NCBI GenBank assembly: GCA_035772735.1
Contig: JASDFA010000016.1
Span: 142,302,501-142,366,500 of the forward strand
Direction of reading: 5' to 3'
Source of the DNA: Datura wrightii
Lineage: Eukaryota > Streptophyta > Magnoliopsida > Solanales > Solanaceae
Length of the DNA stretch: 64,000 bases
Numbering within the stretch: position 1 is the stretch's first letter; every line of letters begins with the position of its first letter. This document shows positions 33,828 through 45,123 of this stretch, in pieces. Below the pieces are notes generated by a model. The model was not told the origin of the DNA, ran no database searches, and saw only the letters and a program-made list of their open reading frames with translations. The translations under genes were made by a program, and so were the position numbers.

Positions 33828-34354
33828 AAACTTACCAAACTCTTTTTTGTGTTCTTAAAAAATGAAAATTAAAGGTGACAACTATACTAAGCTAAGAAAA
33901 AGAAACTAAAAGATAGGATGAAAAAAAATGAATCATTAACATTAAGAATTAGCAGCACTTGCACTGCACCTGCATTTCCCAAGTAGAGACTCGCGGTCGA
34001 AGGTCTGTAATAGAAGCTTGGCCAATATTTGTAGTCAATTGTGCTGCACCTGTATTTCATCAGTGGTTATCCGCGGCTTGCAAGTGTAGTGTAGGCAGGT
34101 GACAGTGTGCCTGAAACCTTACCCTATTCCTGCATTTCACATGCCAACACCCACGACTTACAGGCACAAGGCAATGACCACATCGATTTTTTTGCTACTC
34201 TAAGTAGGCTAATTTTTTTAAAAACTTTTTATACAATTATGAGAATATTTCATCTAAAGGATACTCAGACTTCCCTAAAAATTTATCAATGAAATAGATA
34301 ACCACAAAAAACTTGGAACCACTCAACACCTTTAATTAATATGGAACATTATGC
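33828..34354 (-). other. E4 leader of the extra ORF
   Basis: Non-coding. It holds a weak word module at 33960-34170 (CTGCACCTGCATTTC, ACTCGCGG, CACCTGTATTTCATCAG). It continues, beyond the inserted LTR, at 36771. Confidence 0.5.
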
Positions 34355-36770
34355 TATAACACCCAAGATGTTCCTAAGATCTAACCAAAGGGCTGAATTA
34401 GAGATATCAGGAAAAATTGCACCAGAGTCATAGAATGACTTAAGGGACAAGTCATTTAGGGAAAAATGAAACATTATGTCCCTCATTGTAAGTCCCAGTA
34501 AGAATTTTTCCAATAAGCAATGAGCCTAGCAATGACTTGTTGGAAGATCTAACGAGTCTTCTAGAATTGCGTTGAATGGTGTTCAGAAAATTCCTAAGTG
34601 CAAGTCAGTGATATCGAGAGGATATAAGAGCTGTTGTTTCAAGTAATGACTCATCCCATTAAGTTGTTGGCAAGAGAATTAGAAGAGTAACAGAATTTCC
34701 CCCGAAGCAACGGATGGAGTAACGGGTCGTTGTTTTGTACGACTTGTCCTGAGCAGTTGTTAGTTAAAACATTAGCAAAATATCAGATGTGCTTCAGATA
34801 TAATGGATAGGTGCAATGAACCATTGGAAAGAGTAACCACCCATCCTGTCAATCATTGGTGAAGGATTAGCTGAGTACCAGAAATGCCCTAGGGAACGAC
34901 GAACGATCCAATGAGCCATTATATCCTACAACAACTCATTGGATGGATCACTGTAACTAGCAATGTTCATTTTCTAGATGAATCATTAAGGGCATTTTCA
35001 TAATTTTTAAGCTCCTAATTCCTAAACTATGCCATTTTAATCTCTAAAAGGAGTGTTTTTAGGAGGTTTAGCCTATTTTGTGTAATTAGACTCCCATTCA
35101 TGCAATGTTTTGAGTTTCTCTTTGAAGATAAAGCTAGATTTTACTCAATTCTTTCCCAATTCTCTTGGGCTATCAAGGATAGTTTGAGAAATAGTTTACC
35201 CAGATATATAGGGCTATGAGTGAGAGTTTTCTTTCACTCTCATATCCAAATTTCTCCACAAGTTATAATTCAAGTATATGGATTTATAGGGTTTTAACCT
35301 AATTTTCTAAAATTCTCTATGATATGTTTATGGGTCTAATCCCTTCACGTTCTAATGTATGTTTTAATTTTAGTGAGAAGATTTTATACTCAATTTGATT
35401 ATAAATTCTTGATTGCAAGTTATTAGAAATTATGCCCTATTATGCAGGTTTTATGAAAAGTCAAGCTTATGATTCATGGTTTCACATATGATGAGATATC
35501 TAGCATGAATGAATGTTTATAAGTTTTTCATGTAAGAATCTATGATTTTGACTTATAAAATCTATTTCAAGTATGCATAATTTTATGATTTGGGCAAGCC
35601 CACACAAGTTAAATATGTTTTCATGATTTACCCAAGGCTAATAAGATTAACTTATGATATGTTTTGGATTCAAGACTCCCAATATTCAAATTTCAGACTA
35701 TGTATTTAATTATAATTTTAGCTTTGTTAAAAATGATTGGAGAACTATGCATATTTTTTGGAGTAGTATCTTGCATCGAGTAGGCTTGGGGTTCCAAGGT
35801 TCCTTGGTCTCAGAACTACGCGCGAATGTAGGTATATGTTATATGTTTGGGACATCTCAAGATAGTTGTCCCCTACACCCACGGGGCCTCAACTCGATAT
35901 CGATATCATGGTATCATCCTTCGCCCTAGCAAGGTTTTGGATGGCTCTGCCCACTTGAATGTGATAGTTGGGGCATCACGTAAGCTCTATCGTGATGGTG
36001 TCAGTTATGAAGATTCTCCCATTATTCCTCGTGATTTCAGTTACTCATGTTCATTACTTATGATATTATGTTTTATAGAAGATTTGACCTAATGATCAAT
36101 TTATAAGGTTTTGCTTACTATTTCAACTATGACAAGTCATGTGATTTCTATTTCTAAATCTTGGGTCATTATGTTCAGTTATGATAATCAACTTATGACT
36201 ATGTATATCTTAGTCACAGTTTTTAGCATGCAGTCTTTAATCTCATGATCATAAATTTATCTGTATGATTTCAATTAATGTTTTACTAAGCATGATTTAC
36301 TTACCTTACATACCTAGTAGATTTAAAGTAATGACCGCATACTCTATGCTACATCATTTCATGATATAGGTTCAAGTGATCCAGTTCAGTATCGCCAAAA
36401 GCTCGCTTCCCCTATCAGCTTAGTTCAGTCCTGCCTTGGGTGAGTCCTTATTGTTCGAGGGAATCTATCATATTTTTTGTGCTTTCATTTAGTTTAAGAC
36501 TTGGAGATAGTCGGGGCTTATCCCAGCATCTGATCAGTTAGTAGAGGCTTTCCAGACATAGACTAGCATGTTCATCTTGAGATTTAGCATTGTGATGTTA
36601 TCGTTAGATACATGTTATGTTATTCAAACTTCCACTTGTTCATGTTTAATTTTCCAGTTTCTACTTTAATATATGCTCTTTAGTAGCTATATTCATGCCA
36701 TGGTTTGACATGGAGCATTAGTAGTTTTAGGTCCCGTGTCTCGATCCGGGATACAACTCGGGTCATGACA
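34355..36770 (+). repeat. Plus-strand gypsy LTR, probably solo
   Basis: TATAACACCC at the left matches the usual TGTAACACCC LTR start with one change; the right edge reads CGGGTCATGACA. Length is 2416 bases. No primer-binding site follows the right edge and no polypurine tract precedes the left, so it is not part of a complete element here. Flanks TATGC and TACCC agree in three of five bases, so the target duplication is doubtful. It carries the GACTCRTTG-type word cluster at 34400-34985, near its transcription-upstream end. It interrupts E4. Confidence 0.7.
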
Positions 36771-37770
36771 TACCCCATCTATCAAAAAGAAATGTCGAGT
36801 ACCCAACCCAACAAACGAAACTCAATTTCACATCTATATCAACTCATATACACATCACTTTGGCAATTATAAGTAGCACAAAAGAACAAATATGATAGTT
36901 TTTCCTTAACAAAGATGTCAACCTATCTATCATTGGGAAAAATTGTGCATTTCAAGCACATGGGCTACTCAGAATTCACCCCCAACTAATGATTCAAAAC
37001 ATAGAACCCATGTATTAGATCTATAAATATGAACAATAATACCCACATTTTACAAGTTGAACTCCCCCACAATACCCACAAGTAATCAATAATAGCAAGA
37101 GGGTGAAGAACATATGATGGGTAACGGGGGACATGGGTTAAGAAAAATAATAGATACTAGCATGCATTCTTTAGTACTACACTCATTAAAAATAATGAAA
37201 AGTAAGAACAACAAAAATACATACCAAATGAGAGGGGATAGTAATGGAAATCGAGAACTTGAAACCTTTGTTCAACAATGGCCAACCCAGAATTTGAAAT
37301 TCTTTTGTTTAGTGAAGGAGTATAGAATGTTGGTAAAAATTGGTGAAGGAAAATGGGTTTTATAGATGGAGGGAAGGTGAGTGGATAGGTAGGTTTAAAG
37401 GTGGGAGTAAATGGGATTAATGGGGAAGGTGAAATGGTTTGTAATAAGGGTCATAGGGAAGTTAATAATGTGAAGAAAAGGTGGGTTTTGGGAAGTGGAG
37501 AGAATCTTAACTAGTTTGGGTCGGCCATCGGCCGGTTTAAGTAAATGGGTTAGTCAACATTTAAATGAACTTCATACATATGCCTGCGCAAGACCGGCGG
37601 TCACGGGTAGTCACCTACTAACTGCAGCTCTAAATACAGGTTAGGACATTCTTGCTCAATTTTTTTCCTTTGGCCTGCTTTAGCGCTACGCTCCTCGGAT
37701 GCATATCTGTGTTTCATTGGTAGCTCATAGGTCACATCATTTTTTCATATTATTGACAGGTATTCTTTTT
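36771..37770 (-). other. E4 internal segment with promoter-like features
   Basis: Non-coding, homologous in reverse to E5 40030-40870. In element sense a GC-rich module (37720-37510: CGGCCGATGGCCGACC, GACCGCCGGTC) is followed by a pyrimidine-rich tract of about 150 bases, the TATA box at 37366-37355 and CT-rich sequence. Confidence 0.6.
37355..37366 (-). promoter_or_regulatory. E4 internal TATA box
   Basis: TCTATAAAACCC in element sense, preceded by a pyrimidine-rich tract and a GC-rich module. The same arrangement is in E5 (40746-40753). It lies about 1.1 kb ahead of the extra ORF when the inserted LTR is set aside. Confidence 0.55.
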
Positions 37771-39356
37771 TAGGGCTACGCCAAATGTCATGAAGTGGGT
37801 AGAGCTGTCCAAAGCCGTGCTAGGGCTAGGAACGATACCATGATATCGATATCAAGCTCATGGGACAATAGGGCCGGGGATAGCTCACAAGGGAGTTCCC
37901 AAAGTCATAATGTATAAACCTACGTTGGCGTGTAGTTCTGAGGCATTGGATGATTGACCCATAGCCTGCTCGGTGCTAAACACTACTCCCAAAAACATGC
38001 ATATGCTCTACATCATTTTTCAATGAAGCTCAACATCTTCCATTGACGAAGCTCGTAAATAAAATACATCTCAAAGTTGAAATCATGCATATGAAAAGCT
38101 TTAACCCAACACCATACCACAAGATGAAAGATAATTGGGAGTCTTCGCTCCAAACCATGTGGCAAGCTTAATTCGAAAAATCATCAATCGTACTTAAACA
38201 TGTGGAAAATGCTCAATGCTTTATCATACTTGAAAATACTCAGTACATATCGAAAATATGATTAGAAACATGGGTAGCTTGGAAAAATACTTTTCATCAT
38301 AATATCTCATCATCATTATGCATTCATCACACAACTTATCTTTCATAACTTTTCAACAATGGGTTTTTTAATTCATAAAGCTAGAAACATGGTTTTTAAA
38401 TTGAAAAGATTATAAAACTTTCCCATACTTCATAATTCAATAATAGAAACATATTTAAATCATACCCATGTAAAGAATTTGGAAATTCATGCATTAGGTT
38501 AAAACCCCATAGAGTAGTCATAGACATTGATGATTTGGAAAGGGATTGGGCATGGGTGTGAAAGGAACCACCCATTCATAACCCTATATACCTATTGGTA
38601 GTTGATTCTGGCACTTCTTTAGATGCCCAATAGGAGATTGAAGAAAAATGATGAATGCTAGGAGTGATCACACTTTCTAGTCTTCAACCTTGCATGCATG
38701 ACTGAATAAGGACTAAATTGAACTTAACCCCTTTAAAAGTCACTATTCATAACTCAAAACAATGTAGTTTAGGCCTTAGGATCTTAGGAATTACATAAAA
38801 GCCCTTACTAAACTTGCAAAAAAAACTGTCAGGTGGTCTCAACGAGGGACCTAACGATTCATCGTCAAGGGTCATGACTCATGGAGTTGTCTGTGAAGTA
38901 CACTGCTCGACATGTCTCCTAGGCTCATAAAAAAAGTCCTAACGACTCTTTCCAAGTGACCACGACTCGTGGTCACCATTCGTGATGTACACTGCCTTAG
39001 CCTCTGATATAATTTTCCCCGCTTGGTCATGACTCACCCACGAATAGTGGGGACTGACCATGACTCATGGGGTCCCCCCATCAAGTGCACTAATTCTCTT
39101 TCTTCTCTTTTCTTACTTACCCACCTTACGACTGACCTAATGACTCGTGGGGCCTAACCACGAGTCATGGTCATGGTCGTGGGTGTCTCATTTCTCAAGT
39201 TTCAAATTCATTCCCTGGGTCTCCCCACTAGTCACATCACGACTTGTGTGCTCCTCTCACAGGTCTCCTCAAGACTCGTTCTATGCTTGGTGCCAGATTT
39301 CAACTTTTATCCATTTCAACTCCTGGGTCTGATCCTTGTGCTTCCAAGGTATAATA
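37771..39356 (-). repeat. Gypsy LTR fragment, minus orientation
   Basis: Aligns by eye with the E2 and E7 LTRs: CCTACGTTGGCGTGTAGTTC and GCTCGGTGCTAA (about 37918-37980) match the conserved LTR block, and 38825-39260 carries CACGACTCGTGG/GACTCATGG words. The right edge at about 39356 resembles the LTR 5' tip; the left edge is truncated against E4. Confidence 0.65.
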
Positions 39357-39384
39357 GGGGGAGACCACGCACCATTGAAGTGCG

Positions 39385-39924
39385 ATGATGATGAGAAATC
39401 TTGCCCCCAAGCGGGAAGACCACGGAGCTTTCACAATCCTTTGTACAATTAGGATAGATATGTTTAAGAAATCTCTATGTGATCTGGATGCCAGCATAAA
39501 TATAATTCCCCTGATCATTTTCAAGAAGTTGAGACTTGGAAGCACAAAGCCTACGTCTATGAGGTTGCTCATGGTGGATCATTCCATTTAAAAACCTGTG
39601 GGGGTATTAGAAGATGTGTTGGTGAGGGTGGATTAACTCATTCGACCAGCTGATTTGGTAGTCCTCAATTGTGAAATGGATGTGGAGGTACCCTTTATTT
39701 TGGGGAGACCATTGCTTGCTACGGAGAGAGTTGTGGTTAATATGGATCTAGGGGAGCTCAAGTTCAGAGTTGGATGTGAAGAAGTCACCTTCAAGGTGTG
39801 TCTGTCAGCTAAAACTCCCGCCAAATGCAAGATGATCGGGGTGTTGCAGAAAGGGGATGAGGATAGAGGAATTAAGATGGAGGAGACAAAGTCGGAGAAT
39901 GATCCGTCGAAGAAGAATTGTTAA
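39385..39924 (+). pseudogene. E5 Athila/Tat-type gag-protease remnant
   Basis: Open frames 39385-39591 and 39655-39924 join in one frame across a stop at 39589-39591. Visible: APKREDHGAFTILCTIRIDM, KSLCDLDASINIIPLIIFKK, RLGSTKPTSMRLLMVDHSI, then VLNCEMDVEVPFILGRPLLA and NMDLGELKFRVGCEEVTFKV. This is the retropepsin of Athila/Tat elements. The catalytic triplet, normally DLGAS, is DLDAS, so the glycine is lost and activity is unlikely. It ends at a stop at 39922-39924 followed at once by SWEETQVF-like sequence, where pol would be expected but is missing. Confidence 0.8.
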
Positions 39925-40069
39925 ATGAGATCCACATCATGCCACGACATTAACTAAGGCACTTCTTGGGAGGAAACCCAAGTGTTTTATTTGATTTATT
40001 TTATGTCTTTGTTGTTTTTGTTTTTGTAGGTTTAATGAAGTGAGGAGTAAAGAGGGAAAGCACCACAAC

Positions 40070-40385
40070 AATGCGGAAAACACTCTGGATCGGCGAATCA
40101 CCGATCTAGAAGTGTCAATCGCCGCCTCATGATATGAGAAGGCAGAAAGCTGTGAGTATGGGCATTTGACTGGAGGACATACCTGAACCGTTGATGCAGA
40201 AACGTGTACCATCGGTCAATCGCTGGTACAACACAGCTCACCTGAAGCATTGGGGGCCCAAGAAGCGAATCATCAATGGACTTCCGGTCAATAGCCGGTG
40301 TTGGAATAGTGAACTGGGCATTATTTCAAGTGAAAAAAGTAAAGCAGCGGAATGCCGCCCCAATTCGGCGAACCGCCGGTGTAAT
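40070..40385. promoter_or_regulatory. E5 GC-rich word module, first copy
   Basis: Words CGGCGAATCACCGAT, AATCGCCGCC, CAATCGCTGG, CAATAGCCGGTG and CGGCGAACCGCCGG recur in both orientations in otherwise AT-rich sequence. It lies upstream of the internal TATA box. Related modules occur at 41300-41560 and in the LTR at 45290-45600. Confidence 0.55.
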
Positions 40386-40745
40386 GTTAGTTGAGGTATG
40401 ATTTTGTTTCAGAATTTAAATCAAATTTAGACCCACCTGACCCCAAATACTTTATTGAGATGCCCTAATCTGAATAATATTCCATTAGATCCCCCTTTTA
40501 CCATTTTCCCACTCCCTTACCACTGAGCCAACCTTTGAGATTGAATAAAGTTACCAAGCTAGTCACCTCACCTCTCTTTCTTACCCGCCCTTATTAGTAG
40601 TAGGCAACCTTTTTTGTCTTCCCAATACCCAACCTTTCCACTATGCCATATTTTCCTCTTTCCTACCTTTCCACTTCCCACCAACACATTAACACACCAT
40701 TTACCCCACCATCTCCACAACGTATCACTATCTCACCTTCCGCCC

Positions 40746-40753
40746 TATAAAAA
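40746..40753 (+). promoter_or_regulatory. E5 internal TATA box
   Basis: TATAAAAA after a pyrimidine-rich tract (40480-40745), with CT-rich sequence downstream that resembles a plant transcription start region. It lies about 0.9 kb ahead of the extra ORF; E4 has the same layout. Confidence 0.55.
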
Positions 40754-41299
40754 CCTCTCCCTTTCTTCACTTACATTCTCAGTACACTCATCCACACTCA
40801 TATTCTCCTTCTTTGCTACACAAACCTCCGCAGCCTACCATTATTGAATGTTGCTAAGCTCTAAAAATCTAGTCCTTGCAAGCCTTCTTCCTAAAGTGTG
40901 GTGATGTATTCTTGTCTCTTTTATGTTTTCATCAATAGTACACTATTTCTGTTTTTCATGTGGCTTTAACAGTCTTTTCCCATCCCTTTTACTACATTTC
41001 CTTCTTATTAGATTCATGGTTGATGCTCTATTCATTGAAATGTATAGGGAATAAAAGTGTATGGATAAAATAGGAGTGGAATAGGTATGATATTTGTGTG
41101 AATTTGAATGGGGTAATGTCTGAATAACCCACTAGGATTGAAATATGATGTTTTGCCTGTTGATAGATTGGGTAATGTTATTCTTAAGGGTAAATCATCA
41201 TTTGAGTCCTTTTTCATATGTAGAATTGATGTTTCACTAAAAGGTGTATGGGCGTTTAAAATTGGGTGCTATTGAAATGTTTGGAATTGATTTAGGGAC

Positions 41300-41560
41300 G
41301 ACGACATTCAGCGATTCACTAGTAGGGTCTGGCGAAACGCCGATGAAGCACCAGTCCAATTTACAGTTGGCTTCAGGCCACTGCTTGGATCCTTTGTTGC
41401 ATCGACAGTTCACGAATAAGTATTATAAATTCACCACCTTGTCGCCGATAGACTATTGGTATGGTTAGACTTCTGCTGCGCTTCGGCGAGTTAGCAGTGG
41501 TCTATGGACTCCTCATGCGACTCATCGGTGTGTCGCCAGTGCTGCTGGTTCTTTGAATGA
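41300..41560. promoter_or_regulatory. E5 GC-rich word module, second copy
   Basis: GGCGAAACGCCGATG, TCGCCGATAGAC, CTTCGGCGAGTTAGC and CATCGGTGTGTCGCCAG: the same word family as at 40070-40385, between the internal TATA and the extra ORF. Confidence 0.5.
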
Positions 41561-41662
41561 TGATTTTTCATCTTTGCTTTTCATTTCACCTTTAGAATAG
41601 CTTGAGTTATTTTAGTTCAATTATAGTGTAGCTGTCGCTAGCACTATGTTTGCAGAAATATC

Positions 41663-43108
41663 ATGTATTTATCTAAGAAAACCAAAAAGGGCAAGGCCCC
41701 GCATAATCCACCAACAAGGGCAAGGGAAAAACCAAGGCCTCTGCACCACCTGCGAACTCCAAAGAGGCTATCATATTCTGTGTGCCAAACATGAAGGAGT
41801 ATTATGTCATATGCCAGGGTCGATCTATAACTGTGGAGAAGAGATTTGATATAGCAGGCCTGCGTGGTGATCTTCCCAACATCATCATTCAATTCACAGA
41901 CAGGCAGTGGCATGTTTTTGCTAATCCTCTCCCGACCTACTATCCAAGCCTTGTATTGGAGTTCTATGCTTCCTACCAAGCTAGGAAGGATAATATGAAG
42001 CACAGAGGCAAAGTTGATGAGTTCCCGTGCCTACCATCAGTCATGATAAAGGGAGTGGAAGTTGACATCACTCTAGCTTCCATGTACTACTTATTTTAGG
42101 AAGATGAGATTGACTCTGGTTTGAAGTACATGGCCCGGGTGGCTGACATGAAGGACTAGTTCTTCTAGATAGCCCCAATCATCACCGTTGATACACCTCT
42201 GCAGTCATCCACGGGTGGCGAATCTCTTGCCATGATTTGAATTTTGAGGCCAAGTTATGGCTGGACTTTATCTGTGGCCGTATCATTCTTTCCAAGAATG
42301 AGCAAAGGGTTAGCTTGGAAACAACAATTCTCATCGCCTGCATCATGTCCGAATTCCCCATTAACTTTGGGGAGATTGTGGCCCAACAAATGAAGCGGAA
42401 GGCATGAAAGGCTATCACTTCCATGCTATACGTTGTCCTCATTTCCCAGCTGTGCTTACTAGCTGGAGTGCCTTTTTTTTCAGATGAAACCCCTTTTGCT
42501 GCTCAGCAGTGATTGCCATAGACCGAAAAAGAGATGTTGAGGCACCTGCAGTTAAGAGGAAAAGACCGCAAGCTTTTGGGTTGGCTGAGGGATTACTATC
42601 CCATAGGTCAGACCAATCACCGCATGCCCTGAATTTGAACATGCCCCATCACTTAGAGTCAGGACAAGCGTTAGGCGACATGCCTCCTTAGGGAGCATCT
42701 CCTCCTCCTACATCCTCCCAACCAAGTGGTCTCTACAAACTTGTGCAAATGACCAACTCTCATAAGAGCGAACTCCAAATATTGGCCAAGAGTCTCCCTA
42801 TACTCATTGCTCAGAAAGTTAAGAAGGAGCTCAAATCCTTGTACGAGAGCTTCACTACATTGTCCAAATAGGTGGATGCAGTTGAGGGGGCTGTCACCTC
42901 TCTCCAAATTGAGGTGTAGGAATGAAAAAACCAGACACCAATAAAGGTGCCTGACATGAGTGCCATTAAAGTTGCAATGGTTGCTCCCTTCATAGTTTAG
43001 GGCCCCATTAATGATGTTTTCGAGAGCTTGGGGGATGATTTTGATAGTCTAGGTGAGGCAGGTGGTGATGGTGCAGGTAATACAGCTGATGATAATGAGG
43101 AGGAATGA
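41663..43108 (+). pseudogene. E5 extra ORF: 'putative plant transposon protein' type, broken
   Basis: Start at 41663 (MYLSKKTKKGKAPHNP, matching the E4 N-terminus), a frameshift near 41715, then GKGKTKASAPPANSKEAIIF, EYYVICQGRSITVEKRFDIA, FTDRQWHVFANPLPTYYPSL, VLEFYASYQARKDNMKHRGK and DEFPCLPSVMIKGVEVDITL (to 42099). After stops and frame changes the second half is still traceable (LDFICGRII-like, VAQQMKRKA, GVPFFS, IAIDRKRDVEAPAVKRKRPQ near 42510-42580), ending at 43106-43108 after DDNEEE. Function unknown. The tail is Lys/Arg-rich and then coiled-coil-like. Confidence 0.78.
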
Positions 43109-43150
43109 CCCGCTCAAGGAATCTCTTGCCCTTTTCCCTTTTTCATGCAT

Positions 43151-43190
43151 ACACTAGGAACAATGTATACTCTTAAGTGGGGGGGGGGTG
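43151..43190 (+). other. E5 internal polypurine-like motif
   Basis: AGGAACAATG then CTTAAGTGGGGGGGGGGTG, directly after the extra ORF and about 1.9 kb ahead of the terminal tract. Confidence 0.65.
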
Positions 43191-45090
43191 AGTGTTTGTT
43201 TGTTGAGGGATCATTGATATTTTCTTTTTGAATTGATTGGATATAGCCTTTGTTGGTCTTTTGTTTATTTTGTTTGTTAATGATAGCCCTTGGTGAGCTT
43301 GCTATTGTAATGGAAATGAATAATATGATTTAGTTCTTGATGGTTAATATGTTAAGTGATAATATAGGGTACTCGCTTTGCATTGATAAATGTTACATGC
43401 ATGACCCGAGTTCTCTTTTTATGTTCTTGTTCACCCTTGTAAATTGTAGGATAGTAATCAAAACTCCAAGGGTGTTCTTTATACCACGATTCTGTCACGA
43501 GGGGTATTCATTTGTTTTCTTTATCTTTTCTTTGTCGAACTGGGTTGGCATTTTCCGATGATAGATTGAGTGGCGACTTTCTTAAGGAAAAATGCGATGT
43601 CATTTTTGAGTTTTTTATGGTTCTGTTTTGAGAGGCAGCACCAGAAAATTTTTGAAATGAAGTTTCAAAATGGGAAAGGAAAAGGAAAATGGTAATGATA
43701 AAATGTTTGAATCAAGAATATAGCACTCTTTGTCATACTTTGTAGATTCCTTTCTTGACTTATGATTTTGCATGTTTTGATGTCTTAGACTAAGATTTTG
43801 TGCAGACAATGACTTTTGTGGTCTCTTAAGGAGCGATGCCTTCTGTGGTAAGGACTTTTGTGAATCCCAAGCACCTCTTCTTATCTAGAACTGCCCCAAG
43901 TGTGACTCAAGGTGAAATCCTAGATGTAGTTGCACTGAGAACATGATCTTAGGCCCTCTTTTGGTAGTCACCTCACCCAAAATTACCTCTTTGAGCATTA
44001 ATCTTTGATAGCCAAAGTTTGAGCCTCGAACACTTTCTTGGAAACCACATTACAAGCGTAATGACCATTTCTAATCCTTCTCTTTGGCACCCATCCTCCC
44101 TAATTTATAGTAATAAAATAATAAAAAATGGGGACTCCAAGCCAATGAATCGGGGAGCATTAAGGAGATGAATGAGAGATAAGACAAAAGCCTAAGTTTG
44201 GGGGTTTGCAAGACAAAAAAGAAAAAATGATAACTACAATGTGAGGTAGTACCCAAAATTATGAGGAAATGAATAAATCATTTGGGTTGAAAGACCTCGA
44301 ATCATCAAAAGAGAAAAGAATGGTATAAAAAATGGGTGCTATCTCGTGCATACAAAATGCTAATTGTGGAATTCATGGTGTTAAAAGGGCGGTTAATATT
44401 ACACTAGGGATGAAAATAATGAAGAAGGAGAAATATGGTGGAGTAATTTCAATAAGATGGAGAAACGTTGCAAGTGTTTACAAAGGCATTAGGAAGGCAT
44501 TAGTCACTAAAGCTAAACATTTATCCTACCCTTATCCCTAGCATACATCATGGCCCGCAAGTGATTTTAAGTGCAATTGCTCTACATTAGTGGCGATTTA
44601 CACTGTGGGAAAGCCTATGGGTTGAGTTGGGTGCATGCAGATTTCTTTTGGGAGAGTGAGTACAATCTTATTTTTCTGAAATCCCTTGTGTGAATACATT
44701 AAGTCATGAAGAAAATAAGGATTCTCTCTTCGGCGAGTGGCATCACCTCTTTTGTGGGAACAATTTCATTAAAGGAAAATTAGTGGATAAGGCATGAGAA
44801 ATGCAAGTTCTAAGGCAGGTTTTGAATGCGCAATGATTATGAATTGAGCTGCTATGTATATTTCATGGATGAGCAATGCCCTTGTTCTACAAAATGAAAA
44901 TTCTTGTGAGCCATGTTTGTCAATGGTGGTAGTCTCTTGAAACATCTTATTTGTTCTGGTTTTTAGGGGAATTTGCTTCTCCTTTTTGGTGAGATTAGTG
45001 AGCATTTTTGGGTTATCATAGACTAGGTGGTTATTCATGTTTAAACTTGTGTGCAGTGGCATGTTTTTCAACTGATGAGAATTGCATTAC
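43191..45090 (+). other. E5 3' non-coding spacer
   Basis: No recognisable coding sequence in about 1.9 kb. It shares phrases with the E4 spacer in inverted orientation (GTGTGACTCAAGGTGAAATC at 43900, TTTGGGGGTTTGCAAG at 44198). Confidence 0.6.
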
Positions 45091-45123
45091 TTGAGGACAA
45101 GCAATGGTTCAAGTTTGGGGGTT
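45091..45123 (+). other. E5 terminal polypurine tract and GAGGAC motif
   Basis: TTGAGGACAAGCAATGG then CAAGTTTGGGGGTT next to LTR start TGATGAGTTGG. Nearly identical to E4 30367-30405 in reverse. Confidence 0.82.

Larger units (their letters stand above)
28766..37770 (-). mobile_element. E4: LTR element with extra ORF, 5' part missing, split by a plus-strand LTR
   Basis: In element sense from about 37770: leader/promoter-like segment with TATA (37366-37355), extra ORF (33800-32359), internal polypurine-like motif (32320-32281), non-coding spacer, terminal polypurine tract, and 3' LTR (30366-28766). The plus-strand LTR at 34355-36770 lies inside. Gag, protease, pol and the 5' LTR are absent; at about 37770 a gypsy LTR fragment begins. 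E5 on the opposite strand has the same layout. Confidence 0.75.

Noticed and set aside
34350..36775. Exact target duplication for the LTR at 34355-36770
   Set aside because: Flanks TATGC and TACCC match in only three of five bases; not claimed.
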